Shown here one piece after another: positions 1 through 8,368 of a stretch of 63,981 nucleotides of DNA. The stretch spans positions 1 through 63,981 of the forward strand of contig NZ_SMLB01000032.1 of assembly GCF_004349105.1 (NCBI RefSeq), given 5' to 3'. Each line of letters opens with the position of its first letter. The first letter of the stretch is position 1. The position numbers were made by a program, and so were the translations under genes. The DNA comes from Jiangella aurantiaca (lineage in GTDB: Bacteria; Actinomycetota; Actinomycetes; Jiangellales; Jiangellaceae). The notes under the pieces were generated by a model. That model ran no database searches and was not told the DNA's origin. It was given only the letters and a program-made list of their open reading frames with translations.

Positions 1-35
1 GGGTGGTGGGAGGGGAATGTCAAACGGGCGTTCGA

Positions 36-224
36 TCACCGGGTCGACCAGCTGGGGCGGTCGAGCTCGACGGCCGGCGCGACGACGACGGCCGCGCCGT
101 CGCGGGCGCGCCCCAGCAAGGCGGCCCCGCCGCCCGGCAGTTCGTGGAGGCCGCCGAGGCACCCGCCGGCCGGGTCGTGCTCGACGCACCAGGGGTGGCC
201 ATCGGCGGGGTGTGGGGTGCTGAT
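36..224 (-). CDS. small uncharacterised His/Cys protein, possible ATC start
   Basis: This frame is open for about 62 codons and ends in TGA at 36-38. I do not recognise a characterised family. The reading has strongly G/C-biased third positions, as in its neighbours, and a cluster HPWCVEHDP with a second Cys seven residues on. The cluster loosely resembles the small DUF6907-type proteins of actinomycetes. No ATG, GTG or TTG lies between the upstream in-frame stop and the conserved part. A GAGGAGG ribosome site sits 8 nt before an ATC codon at 222-224, so either ATC is the start or the original start was mutated and this is a young pseudogene. No neighbour on its strand helps. Confidence 0.4.
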   Translation of the reverse strand: MSTPHPADGHPWCVEHDPAGGCLGGLHELPGGGAALLGRARDGAAVVVAPAVELDRPSWSTR

Positions 225-357
225 GGGACGAGCCTCCTCGTGCGTGCCGTGCCCCTTTGGGTAGGAGGGTCACATCGGTGTCGTCGCGACGTCAACCGGA
301 GAGCGGGTCCGTTTCGACGGCGCACCCGCCGTGATCGATAGGGTCGAGCCCGTGAAG

Positions 358-456
358 GGCCATGCACACCGGCGACGACTGGGGCCGAAGGCTCCCACGA
401 GTCGTCGGCCGGGTGCGGAAGGGTCTGCGGAGAGAGTGAGGATGTCGTGCATGGCC
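358..456 (+). ncRNA. candidate structured RNA or leader element upstream of the Nif3-like gene
   Basis: A perfect 10-bp closing stem pairs 358-367 (GGCCATGCAC) with 447-456 (GTGCATGGCC). Inside it a long hairpin pairs 369-380 with 400-412, with one bulged base, and carries a smaller GGGG/CTCC stem with a GAA loop at its tip. The remaining 34 nt are purine-rich. It ends 20 nt before the GTG start at 476. I cannot match it to SRP RNA, 6S, or any riboswitch I know. It could be a cis-regulatory leader or a free small RNA. Confidence 0.4.
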
Positions 457-475
457 TGACACATGGGAGCTGCTA

Positions 476-1336
476 GTGGTCCGTCTCGCCGCTGTCATCG
501 CCGCCCTCGAGCGGCTGTACCCGCCGGAGCTGGCGGAGTCGTGGGACGCCGTCGGGCTGGTGTGCGGCGACCCCGACGCTCCGGTGCGGCGCGTCCTGTT
601 CGCCGTCGACCCCGTCGCCGCCGTCGTGGACGAGGCCTTGGCCTGGGAGGCCGACCTCGTCGTCACGCACCACCCGCTGTTCCTTCGCCCGGTGCACGGC
701 GTGCCGGCCACGACGCCGAAGGGGCGGCTGGTGCACCGGCTGATCACCGGCGGCGTCGCCCTGTACACCGCGCACACCAACGCCGACCGCGCCGCGCCGG
801 GCGTGAACGATGCGCTCGCGTCGGCGCTCGGGCTGGAGGAGACCCGCCCGCTGGTGCCCGCCGACGCTGAAGACCCCGCACTCGGCCTGGGCCGCGTCGG
901 CCGGCTGTCGCGGCCGGAGCCGCTGAGCGCGTTCGTCCGCCGGGTGGCGGCGGCGCTCCCGGTGACGGCGGCCGGCGTGCGCGCCATGGGCCATCCGGAC
1001 GCCGACGTCGCGACGGTGGCGGTCTGCGGCGGCGCGGGCGACTCCCTGCTCGGAACCGTCCGGGCGGCGGGCGTCGACGCGTACGTGACGGCGGACCTGC
1101 GGCACCACCCGTCGTCGGAGGCGGGAGAGGCCGGCGGGCCGGCGCTCGTCGACGTCGCGCACTGGGCCAGCGAGTGGCCGTGGCTGCCCGACGCCGCGGC
1201 GCTGCTGACGGCGGAGTTGTCGGGCGCAGGCGCTACGGTGGAGACTCTCGTCTCGACCACTCCGACCGATCCGTGGACACTGCACCGACCCGCCCCGGAA
1301 TCCGGTACCGACGAAGGAGCTCACGCTGAACGCTGA
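476..1336 (+). CDS. Nif3-like dinuclear metal centre protein
   Basis: A 286-aa member of the Nif3/YbgI family, formerly annotated as GTP cyclohydrolase I type 2 homologues. These proteins form hexameric rings with a two-metal site; their physiological reaction is not established. The signature THHPLF lies at residues 64-69 and supplies metal-binding histidines, and the C-terminal half carries DLRHHP and a further His/Glu-rich segment. The GTG start follows GGGAG by six bases. It heads an operon with the zinc-ribbon protein and the RNase H/phosphatase, an arrangement also found in Streptomyces. Its 3' end overlaps the next gene by 11 bases, so translation is probably coupled. Confidence 0.9.
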   Translation: MVRLAAVIAALERLYPPELAESWDAVGLVCGDPDAPVRRVLFAVDPVAAVVDEALAWEADLVVTHHPLFLRPVHGVPATTPKGRLVHRLITGGVALYTAHTNADRAAPGVNDALASALGLEETRPLVPADAEDPALGLGRVGRLSRPEPLSAFVRRVAAALPVTAAGVRAMGHPDADVATVAVCGGAGDSLLGTVRAAGVDAYVTADLRHHPSSEAGEAGGPALVDVAHWASEWPWLPDAAALLTAELSGAGATVETLVSTTPTDPWTLHRPAPESGTDEGAHAER

Positions 1337-2069
1337 CCCCGCCGTCCAGTTGCGGCTGCTCGACGTCCAGGCGGTCGACCAGCGGCTCGACCAGCTGGCC
1401 CACCGCCGCAAGACGCTGCCCGAGGCCGCCGAGCTCGAGACGCTCGCCGCCGAGCACAGCCGGCTGCGCGACGCCGAGGTCGTCGCCGGCACCACCGTCG
1501 CCGACCTCGAACGCGAGCAGAAGCGTGCCGACGCCGAGGTCGAGCAGGTCCGGGCGCGCAAGGACCGCGACCAGCGGCGGCTCGACGCCGGCCAGGTGTC
1601 GTCGGCGAAGGAGCTCGAGAGCCTGCAGAGCGAGATCGCCTCGCTCAACCGCCGCCAGGGCGTGCTCGAGGACGCCGAGATCGAGATCATGGAGCGGCTC
1701 GAGGTGGCGCAGAACGAGGCCGCCGCGCTGGCCGCCGAGCGCGAGAGCGTCGGCAAGACGGCGCAGGAGGTCCAGGCCGCCCGCGACGCCGCGTGGGCGC
1801 AGATCGACCAGGACGCCACCGCCGCCCGCGCCGAGCGTCAGGCGCTGGTCGCCGACATCCCGGCCGACCTGCTGGCGCTGTACGAGAAGATCCGCGCCGA
1901 TCGCGGCGGCATCGGCGCGGCGGCGCTGCGCCAGCGCCGGTGCGAGGGCTGCATGATCCAGCTCGACGCCGCCGAGCTGAGCCGCATCCGCGGCCTCGCG
2001 CCCGACGTCGTGGTCCGGCACGAGGAGTGCCGGCGCATCCTGGTCCGCACCCACGAGTCAGGGCTGTGA
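1326..2069 (+). CDS. coiled-coil zinc-ribbon domain protein
   Basis: About 247 aa, conserved in Actinobacteria, with a long charged coiled coil (roughly residues 10-175) and a C-terminal zinc ribbon. The ribbon reads CEGC near residue 215 and then HEEC, so one ligand of the usual four-Cys ribbon is His. The function is not established; the fold suggests nucleic-acid or protein binding. The first standard start in frame is TTG at 1350, but homologues begin about eight residues earlier. GAAGGAG at 1314-1320 is placed for a CTG start at 1326, giving an N-terminus ending in LRLLDVQ. The CTG start is an inference. The end overlaps the next gene by GTGA. Confidence 0.85.
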   Translation: MNADPAVQLRLLDVQAVDQRLDQLAHRRKTLPEAAELETLAAEHSRLRDAEVVAGTTVADLEREQKRADAEVEQVRARKDRDQRRLDAGQVSSAKELESLQSEIASLNRRQGVLEDAEIEIMERLEVAQNEAAALAAERESVGKTAQEVQAARDAAWAQIDQDATAARAERQALVADIPADLLALYEKIRADRGGIGAAALRQRRCEGCMIQLDAAELSRIRGLAPDVVVRHEECRRILVRTHESGL

Positions 2070-3148
2070 CCGGCCGGCGGCTGATCGTCGAGGCCGACGG
2101 CGGGTCGCGGGGCAACCCGGGCCCGGCCGCCTTCGGCGCCGTGGTCCGCGACGCCGAGACCGGCGAGGTGCTCGCCGAGACGGCCGAGGCCATCGGCGTC
2201 GCGACGAACAACGTCGCCGAGTACCGCGGCCTGCTGGCCGGGCTGCGCGCCGCCCGCGGCATCGACCCCGACGCCGTCGTGGAGGCCCGGCTCGACTCCA
2301 AGCTCGTCGTCGAGCAGCTCTCCGGCCGCTGGCAGATCAAGAACGCCGAGCTGCGGCCGCTGGCCGACGAGGCCGGCCGGGTCTTCCCGCGCGGCCGGGT
2401 CAGCTACACCTGGGTGCCGCGCGCGGAGAACGCGCACGCCGACCGGCTGGTCAACCAGGCCCTCGACGGCCGGCCGGTGCCGCTGCCCGCCGACGTCACC
2501 GCCCCGGCCGCCAAGCTGACCGCGTGGACCCCAGAGCTCGGTCCGCCCACTACGCTGCACGTCGTCCGGCACGGCCAGACGGCGATGACCGCGGCCCGCC
2601 GGTTCAGCGGCGGTGGCGTGCCCGGTCCGAGCCTGGACGACACCGGCCGTGCGCAGGCGGCCCGCGCGGCCGAGCTGCTGAGCACCAGCGGCGCCGTCGC
2701 CGTCGTCTGCTCGCCGATGGTGCGCACCCGCGAGACCGCCGAGGCCGTGGCGCACCGCCTCGGCCTGCAAGTCCGTATCGACGAGGCCTGGCGCGAGTGC
2801 CACTTCGGCGACTGGGACGGCCTGACGCTGGCGCAGCTCGGCGAGCGGTACCCCGACGCGCTGGCCGCCTGGTACGAGTCGACGGCGGCCCGGCCGCCGG
2901 GCGGCGAGTCGCTCGACGACGTCGCCCGGCGCATCGGCGCGGCCCGCGACAAACTCGTTGCCGAGTACCCCGGCCAGCCGGTGATCGTCGTCACCCACTC
3001 GATGCCGATGCGGACGCTGACGACGCTCGCGCTCGGCGCGCCGCCCGACGCGCTGTTCCGGCTGCTGCCCGCGCCCGGTTCCGTCACCGAGCTGCAGTAC
3101 TACGCCGACGGCACCACCGCGGTGCCGTCGTTCGGCCACCGCCCCTGA
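2066..3148 (+). CDS. bifunctional RNase H / histidine acid phosphatase
   Basis: A 360-aa two-domain protein. Residues 1-135 form an RNase HI-like domain with the acidic metal ligands in EADGGSRGNPG, AEYRGLL and LDSKLVVEQL. Residues 160-360 form a phosphoglycerate-mutase/acid-phosphatase domain with the phosphohistidine motif VVRHGQT and the second His in VVTHSMP. In mycobacteria the homologue Rv2228c degrades RNA in RNA:DNA hybrids, and its phosphatase half has been linked to alpha-ribazole phosphate. The GTG start was chosen because it overlaps the zinc-ribbon stop as GTGA. It is the last gene of the operon. Confidence 0.9.
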   Translation: MTGRRLIVEADGGSRGNPGPAAFGAVVRDAETGEVLAETAEAIGVATNNVAEYRGLLAGLRAARGIDPDAVVEARLDSKLVVEQLSGRWQIKNAELRPLADEAGRVFPRGRVSYTWVPRAENAHADRLVNQALDGRPVPLPADVTAPAAKLTAWTPELGPPTTLHVVRHGQTAMTAARRFSGGGVPGPSLDDTGRAQAARAAELLSTSGAVAVVCSPMVRTRETAEAVAHRLGLQVRIDEAWRECHFGDWDGLTLAQLGERYPDALAAWYESTAARPPGGESLDDVARRIGAARDKLVAEYPGQPVIVVTHSMPMRTLTTLALGAPPDALFRLLPAPGSVTELQYYADGTTAVPSFGHRP

Positions 3149-3240
3149 TCAGCGCGCGATTCCGGTCCGCGGTTCTCACCTCACATCACCGTGGGCACGC
3201 CTCGCGGTGCCGTGGCGTGCACCTGCCGCCTGTGGACAGC

Positions 3241-3316
3241 CATGATCATCAAGGATCGCCCGCATCACCAGGATACCTGGAGCCTCACCACGATTGCAGG
3301 CGTGATGATGCTCCAG
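3241..3316 (+). repeat. dispersed palindromic repeat, family A copy 1
   Basis: This intergenic element lies between two convergent genes. Its core ATCACCAGGAT, then CTGGAGCCTCA-CACGATTGCAGG, recurs at 42953-43007 and, inverted, at 59720-59809. The centre folds as CTGGAGC...GCTCCAG around the conserved ATTGCAGG. Divergence between copies argues for an old dispersed family rather than a recent duplication. Confidence 0.75.
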
Positions 3317-3389
3317 AAAACGTCGTGACGTGCCCCGGATCGCGGCGAAATCTCACCACGTGGACGCCGATCGGGTCCTGACCGGCGGG

Positions 3390-4184
3390 CTAGGACGTCG
3401 GCACCTCGGTCACCACGACGTCGACGGTCGCCGGGCGGCCGGGGCCGGTCGGCGGGGTCAGCTCCGCCGTCCAGCCCAGCCGCGTCAGCACCCGCACCAG
3501 CCGGGCGGGCGTCGTCACGCGGGCGCCGTCTTGTAGCAGCCGCCGCACGATGCGGCCCTTCGTCGCCTTGTTGTGGTGGCTGACGACGGTGCGCCTGCCG
3601 TCGTGCTCGTGCAGGACCCGGACGACGACGGTGCGGGGGGCGAGGTCTGCCGGCGGCCGCCAGAACCCCGCGTACGTGCTGGACCGCAGGTCGACGATCA
3701 GCGCGTCGCCGGCCGCGGCGGGCAGGCTCTTGCCCAGCGGCCGGCGCCAGAACGCGGCCAGCGGGCCGACGCCGGGCAGGCTCACGCCGCCGCCCAGGCG
3801 GTACGCCGGGATCACGTCCGATGGCCGCAGCAGCCCCCACAGCCCGCTGGTGATCAGCAGGGACGCGTCGGCCCGCCGGGCCGTGCCGCCGCGCAGCGAC
3901 CGCAGGCCGAGCGCGTCGTACAGCACGCCGGAGTACACCTCGCGGGCCGGTGCGGCCGGCGCGTGCGGCAGGACGGCGTTGCGCTCGACGTCGGCGGCCT
4001 GCGTCGGCCCGAGCCCGAGCGCCTGCGCCGCGGCCTGCGGCGACGTACGGGACAGCCGGACCAGCGCGGCCAGCAGATCGACGCGGTCTCCGGTCAGCTC
4101 CGGGAACGACAACGCGTCGAGGTCGACGGCGGCGCCGTCGTCCGGCGTGGTCTTGCCCTCCGACGGCGGCAGCAGGATCAGCAC
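3390..4184 (-). CDS. yaaA: YaaA-family peroxide stress protein
   Basis: A 264-aa member of the YaaA (UPF0246) family. In E. coli YaaA lowers intracellular iron during peroxide stress and so limits DNA and protein damage; it has a DNA-binding cantaloupe fold. The N-terminal signature LILLPPSEGKT and the central YSGVLYDALG and SHHNKATKG motifs are diagnostic. The start is GTG at 4184; the next usable start would remove the conserved N-terminus. A TAGGCT box lies 7 nt upstream, so the mRNA may be leaderless. It converges on the RNase H operon and diverges from the methyltransferase at 4229. Confidence 0.92.
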   Translation of the reverse strand: MLILLPPSEGKTTPDDGAAVDLDALSFPELTGDRVDLLAALVRLSRTSPQAAAQALGLGPTQAADVERNAVLPHAPAAPAREVYSGVLYDALGLRSLRGGTARRADASLLITSGLWGLLRPSDVIPAYRLGGGVSLPGVGPLAAFWRRPLGKSLPAAAGDALIVDLRSSTYAGFWRPPADLAPRTVVVRVLHEHDGRRTVVSHHNKATKGRIVRRLLQDGARVTTPARLVRVLTRLGWTAELTPPTGPGRPATVDVVVTEVPTS

Positions 4185-4216
4185 TCCGGACAGCCTACCG
4201 ACCGGGACCCCTTGAT

Positions 4217-4222
4217 TACGGT
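4217..4222 (+). promoter_or_regulatory. leaderless-type -10 box (TACGGT) for the methyltransferase
   Basis: TACGGT ends exactly six bases before the ATG at 4229, with no ribosome site in between. This is the spacing expected if transcription starts at the start codon. Confidence 0.5.
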
Positions 4223-4228
4223 GGCGGC

Positions 4229-5053
4229 ATGGCGACGTACACGCACGGCCACCACGAGAGTGTCCTGCGCTCGCACACCTGGCGCACGGTCGCGAACTCG
4301 GCGGCGTACCTGCGCGACGGGCTGGTGCCGGGGACGGACGTGCTCGACGTGGGCTGCGGGCCGGGGACCATCACGACGGAGTTCGCGTCGCTGGTGGCGC
4401 CCGGCCGGGTGGTCGGGCTGGACGCGTCGGCCGACGTGATCGCCCAGGCAGCGGCGGGTGACGGCGCCGGCGCCGTCGAGTTCGTCACCGGCGACGCCGC
4501 CGCGCTGCCGTTCAGTGCCGGCGGCTTCGACGTCGTCCACGCGCACCAGCTGCTGCAGCACGTCGCCGACCCGGTCGCCGTGCTGCGCGAGATGGCCCGG
4601 GTGGCCCGGCCCGACGGCGTCGTGGCGGCGCGCGACTCCGACTACGCCGGCATGATCTGGTACCCGCGGCTGCCAGGCCTGTCCGAGTGGCTGGAGCTGT
4701 ACCGGACGCTGGCCGCCGGCAACGGCGGCGAGCCGGACGCCGGCCGGCGCCTGCTCGCGTGGGCGCACGAGGCCGGGCTGTCCGTCGTCACGGCCACCGC
4801 GAGCGTCTGGTGCTTCAGCAGCCCCGAGGACCGGGCGTGGTGGGGCGGCCTGTGGGCCGACCGGGTCACGTCGTCGGCGTTCGCGGAGCAGGCCGTCGGC
4901 CGCGGACTGGCGGCGGCCTCGGATCTCGACCGGCTGGCCGCCGCGTGGCGCGAGTGGGCCGGTCACGACGACGGCTGGTTCCTCGTTCCGCACGGTGAGA
5001 TCGTGGCCCGGGTCACCGGGTTCGAGTTCGTGCCATCGGCCTCGCCCCACTAG
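4229..5053 (+). CDS. class I SAM-dependent methyltransferase
   Basis: A 274-aa small-molecule-type methyltransferase (Methyltransf_11/25 family). Motif I is VLDVGCGPG at about residue 35, the acidic post-I residue lies in VVGLDAS, and a later FDVVHAHQLLQHV segment corresponds to motif IV. The C-terminal part (WCFSSPEDRAWWGG) is typical of actinobacterial methyltransferases of unknown substrate. The ATG at 4229 was chosen because the conserved N-terminus (MATYTHGHHESVLRSH) begins there. It is divergent from yaaA and lies 9 bp before glyQS. No neighbour indicates the substrate. Confidence 0.85.
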   Translation: MATYTHGHHESVLRSHTWRTVANSAAYLRDGLVPGTDVLDVGCGPGTITTEFASLVAPGRVVGLDASADVIAQAAAGDGAGAVEFVTGDAAALPFSAGGFDVVHAHQLLQHVADPVAVLREMARVARPDGVVAARDSDYAGMIWYPRLPGLSEWLELYRTLAAGNGGEPDAGRRLLAWAHEAGLSVVTATASVWCFSSPEDRAWWGGLWADRVTSSAFAEQAVGRGLAAASDLDRLAAAWREWAGHDDGWFLVPHGEIVARVTGFEFVPSASPH

Positions 5054-5056
5054 GCT
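5051..5056 (+). promoter_or_regulatory. leaderless-type -10 box (TAGGCT) for glycyl-tRNA synthetase
   Basis: TAGGCT overlaps the stop region of the preceding gene and lies six bases before the GTG at 5063. There is no Shine-Dalgarno sequence. Confidence 0.55.
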
Positions 5057-5062
5057 TTCCCG

Positions 5063-8000
5063 GTGCTCACGATGCAGGACGCGCTGCTGGCGCTGACGAA
5101 GTACTGGACCGACCGGGGCTGCCTCATGGTGCAGCCGTTCAACACCGAGGTCGGCGCCGGGACTATGAACCCCGCCACCATCCTCCGGGTCCTGGGTCCG
5201 GAGCCCTGGCACGTCGCCTACGTCGAGCCCAGTGTCCGGCCCGACGACGCGCGGTACGGAGAGAACCCGAACCGCCTGCAGACGCACACTCAGTTCCAGG
5301 TCATCCTCAAGCCCGACCCGGGCGATCCGCAGGAGATCTACCTCGCCAGCCTCGAGGCGCTGGGCATCGACATCCACGCCCACGACATCCGCTTCGTCGA
5401 GGACAACTGGGCCTCGCCCGCCCTCGGCGCGTGGGGGCTGGGCTGGGAGGTCTGGCTCGACGGCCTCGAGATCACCCAGTTCACGTACTTCCAGCAGGCC
5501 GGCGGGCAGACCCTCGACCCCGTCTCGGTCGAGATCACCTACGGCATCGAGCGCATCATCATGGCGCTGCAGGGCGTCAGCCACTTCAAGGACATCGAGT
5601 ACGCGCCCGGCATCTCGTACGGCGAGGCGTTCGGCCAGGCCGAGTACGAGATGTCGCGCTACTACCTCGACGACGCCGACATCGAGGCCAACCGCCGGCT
5701 GTTCGACACCTACGCCGCCGAGGCCGAGCGCATGATCGCCGAGCGGCTGCCGGTCCCGGCGCACGTCTACGTGCTCAAGTGCTCGCACACGTTCAACGTG
5801 CTCGACGCCCGCGGCGCCATCAGCACCACGGAGCGTGCCAAGGCGTTCGCCCGCATGCGCGGCCTGGCGCGCGAGGTGTCGTCGCTGTGGACGGCGCGGC
5901 GCGAGGAGCTCGGCCACCCGCTGGGCGTGGTGTCGCGGCCGGGGCTCGACGGCGCCGACGCCGAGCCGCTGCTGCCCGACCACCCGGTGGAGCTGAGCGG
6001 CCCGGCGCCGCTGCTGTTCGAGATCGGCACCGAGGAGATGCCGCCGCACGAGGTCACCAACACCGTGGCCGCGGTGCGTGAGGCGGTCGCGACGAAGCTC
6101 GGCGCCACGCGGCTCGGGCACGGCGACATCAGCGTCGTCGGCACGCCGCGGCGCGTCATCGTCCAGGTCGACGCCGTCGAGGCGCGCGAGCCCGACGCCG
6201 ATCGCACCGTCCGCGGCCCGCGCGTCGAGGCCGCCTACGACGCCGACGGCAGCCCGACGAAGGCGCTGCTCGGGTTCGCCCGTGGCCAGGGCGTCGACGT
6301 CGCCGACCTCGCGACCGCGGACTTCGGCGGCAATCAGCACGTCGTCGTCCGCGTGGTCGATGCCGGCCGCGGGGCCGTCGAGGTGCTGTCGTCGCTGCTC
6401 GCCGACGTCGTGTCCGAGCTGCGGTCGGAGAAGAACATGCGGTGGAGCGACCCCGCTCTGTCCTTCACCCGGCCGATCCGCTGGCTCACCGCGCTGCTGG
6501 GCGACACCGTCGTGCCGGTGCGGGTGTCGGCGCTGGTCAGCGGCCGCACGACCCGCGTGCACCGCATCGCGCCGGAGCCCGTCGTCACCGTGCCGTCGGC
6601 CGCCGGGTACCTGGAGTTCCTGGCCGGGCACGGCATCGTCGCCGACCCCTCGGTCCGCCGGGCCGCCGTCGTCGAGGCCGCGGCGGAGCTGGCCGCGCAG
6701 GTCGGCGGGGTCGTCGACACCGAGGCCGAGGCCGGGCTGATCGACGAGATCACCAACCTGGTCGAGCAGCCCAACGCGCTGCTCGGCGGGTTCGACACCG
6801 GGTACCTCGAGCTACCGGAGCAGATCCTCACCACGGTCATGCGCAAGCACCAGCGCTACCTGCCGGTCCGCTCGGCCGACGGCACACTGCTGCCGCACTT
6901 CGTGGCGGTCGCCAACGGGGCGTGCGACGCCGACGCGGTGCGGGCCGGCAACGAGGCGGTGCTGCGCGCCCGGTACGAGGACGCCGCGTTCTTCTGGCGG
7001 GCCGACCTCGAGGTGCCGCTGGAGCGGTTCAAGGCCGGCCTCACCAAGCTGACGTTCGAGGAGAAGCTGGGTTCGATGGCCGAGCGGGCCGCCCGCATCG
7101 AGACCATCGCCGCCGACCTCGCCAAGGGTGTCGAGCTGTCCTCCGACGACACCGCCGCGCTGGAGCGGGCCGCCGCGCTGGCCAAGTTCGACCTGTCGTC
7201 GCAGATGGTGGTCGAGCTGTCCAGCCTGGCCGGCGTCATGGCCCGCGAGTACGCCGTCCGCGCGGGGGAGGCGCCCGCCATCGGGCAGGCGCTGTTCGAG
7301 ATGGAGCTGCCGCGGTCGACGGCCGACGCGCTGCCGTCGTCCACGCCCGGCGCGATCCTCGCGCTGGCCGACCGGTTCGACCTGCTCATGGCCATGTTCG
7401 CGCTCGGTGCGAAGCCGACCGGCAGCTCTGACCCGTTCGGGCTGCGGCGTGCCGCGCTCGGCGTCGTGCGGATCCTGCGCGAGACTCCGGCGCTGTCCGG
7501 GGTGACGGTCGACGGCGGGCTGGCGGTGGCGGCCGACCGGCTGCGCGCCCAGGGCATCGAGGTGTCCGACGATGCCGTGGCGGCCGCTCGCGAGTTCGTC
7601 GTGGCCCGGTTCGCCCAGCAGCTGCGCGACGAGGACGTCCCCGCCGACTTCGTCTCCGCCGTCCTGCCGGGCGCCGACGCGCCCGGCCAGGCCGTCGCGA
7701 CGCTGTCCGCTCTGCGCTCGCGGGCCGGCGACGAGTCGTTCCGGGCGCTGGTGGCGGCGTTGCAGCGGATCAACCGCATCGTCCCGGCGGGGACGGCGGC
7801 GTCCTACGACCCGGCCGTGCTGACCGAGCCGGCCGAGCAGCGGCTGGTCGAGGCCGTGTCCGCGCTGGGCGACCGGTCCGGCCGCCCGGTCGCCGAGTTC
7901 GCCGACGCCGCCGGCGCGCTCGTCGACCCGGTGAACGCGTTCTTCGACGACATCCTGGTCATGGCCGAGGACCCGGCGGTGCGCTCGTCCCGGCTGGGCC

Positions 8001-8071
8001 TGCTGGCGACGATCGGCGCACACAGCCCCCGCACCGTCGACTGGGCCGCGCTCGACACCGCGCTCGGCTGA
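5063..8071 (+). CDS. glyQS: glycyl-tRNA synthetase, fused alpha and beta subunits
   Basis: A 1002-aa fusion of the two chains of the bacterial tetrameric glycyl-tRNA synthetase, which charges tRNA-Gly with glycine using ATP. Residues 1-290 are the catalytic alpha part (class II motifs around [24 protein letters not shown] and ITYGIERI). The beta part starts near residue 316 ([15 protein letters not shown]) and carries the tRNA-binding and HD-like domains, including [10 protein letters not shown] and [13 protein letters not shown]. The fused length is normal for GlyQS of chlamydiae and some other bacteria. Many actinomycetes instead have an unrelated single-chain dimeric enzyme, so the type is noteworthy here. 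A large hairpin follows the stop. Confidence 0.96.
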   Translation: MLTMQDALLALTKYWTDRGCLMVQPFNTEVGAGTMNPATILRVLGPEPWHVAYVEPSVRPDDARYGENPNRLQTHTQFQVILKPDPGDPQEIYLASLEALGIDIHAHDIRFVEDNWASPALGAWGLGWEVWLDGLEITQFTYFQQAGGQTLDPVSVEITYGIERIIMALQGVSHFKDIEYAPGISYGEAFGQAEYEMSRYYLDDADIEANRRLFDTYAAEAERMIAERLPVPAHVYVLKCSHTFNVLDARGAISTTERAKAFARMRGLAREVSSLWTARREELGHPLGVVSRPGLDGADAEPLLPDHPVELSGPAPLLFEIGTEEMPPHEVTNTVAAVREAVATKLGATRLGHGDISVVGTPRRVIVQVDAVEAREPDADRTVRGPRVEAAYDADGSPTKALLGFARGQGVDVADLATADFGGNQHVVVRVVDAGRGAVEVLSSLLADVVSELRSEKNMRWSDPALSFTRPIRWLTALLGDTVVPVRVSALVSGRTTRVHRIAPEPVVTVPSAAGYLEFLAGHGIVADPSVRRAAVVEAAAELAAQVGGVVDTEAEAGLIDEITNLVEQPNALLGGFDTGYLELPEQILTTVMRKHQRYLPVRSADGTLLPHFVAVANGACDADAVRAGNEAVLRARYEDAAFFWRADLEVPLERFKAGLTKLTFEEKLGSMAERAARIETIAADLAKGVELSSDDTAALERAAALAKFDLSSQMVVELSSLAGVMAREYAVRAGEAPAIGQALFEMELPRSTADALPSSTPGAILALADRFDLLMAMFALGAKPTGSSDPFGLRRAALGVVRILRETPALSGVTVDGGLAVAADRLRAQGIEVSDDAVAAAREFVVARFAQQLRDEDVPADFVSAVLPGADAPGQAVATLSALRSRAGDESFRALVAALQRINRIVPAGTAASYDPAVLTEPAEQRLVEAVSALGDRSGRPVAEFADAAGALVDPVNAFFDDILVMAEDPAVRSSRLGLLATIGAHSPRTVDWAALDTALG

Positions 8072-8108
8072 CCGTCCGCCCAACCCAGCCAGCCTTGCCC
8101 GGTCGCCA

Positions 8109-8194
8109 AGCCCAAGTTGATCTTGGAGTAACCGGTGAGTTGCCGGGCGATTCGCCCGATTGATTCCCCGGTTGCTCCAAGATCAACTTGGGCT
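8109..8194 (+). repeat. large palindrome (family B copy 1) after glyQS; likely terminator
   Basis: A 20-bp perfect arm AGCCCAAGTTGATCTTGGAG (8109-8128) pairs with 8175-8194, then ACCGG with CCGGT, then an inner GGGCGA/TCGCCC hairpin. It begins 38 bp after the glyQS stop and lacks a T-tract. The GTTGATCTTGGAGTAACCG arm recurs at 50113-50131. Confidence 0.75.
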
Positions 8195-8345
8195 CGGGGC
8201 GGGCTGGGCAGCTCGTCGAGGTAGCGGCGGTCGGCGGCCAGCCGGCGGCGCAGCTCCGCACGGTCGCCCATGTGTCCCTGACCGGGTACGCGCCGACGGT
8301 ACCGGTCTGCGGCCGCACGGCTGGGGGTCGGTGCCGAACGCCGGG

Positions 8346-8362
8346 TTAGGCCAGCCTATCCT
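8346..8362 (+). promoter_or_regulatory. DtxR/IdeR-type iron box overlapping the -10 of the siderophore-binding protein gene
   Basis: TTAGGCCAGCCTATCCT matches the 19-bp DtxR/IdeR/DmdR consensus (TTAGGTTAGCCTAACCTAA) at about 14 positions. It also contains TATCCT, a -10 box six bases before the ATG at 8369. Iron-loaded repressor bound here would block transcription. Confidence 0.75.
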
Positions 8363-8368
8363 GTGCTC

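Noticed and set aside
358-456. Guanidine-I riboswitch or SRP RNA
   Set aside because: Fragments such as GACTGGGGCCGAAGG recall the guanidine-I core, but the 3' half and the downstream gene do not fit. The SRP RNA GGAAGGAAGCAGC-type loop is absent.
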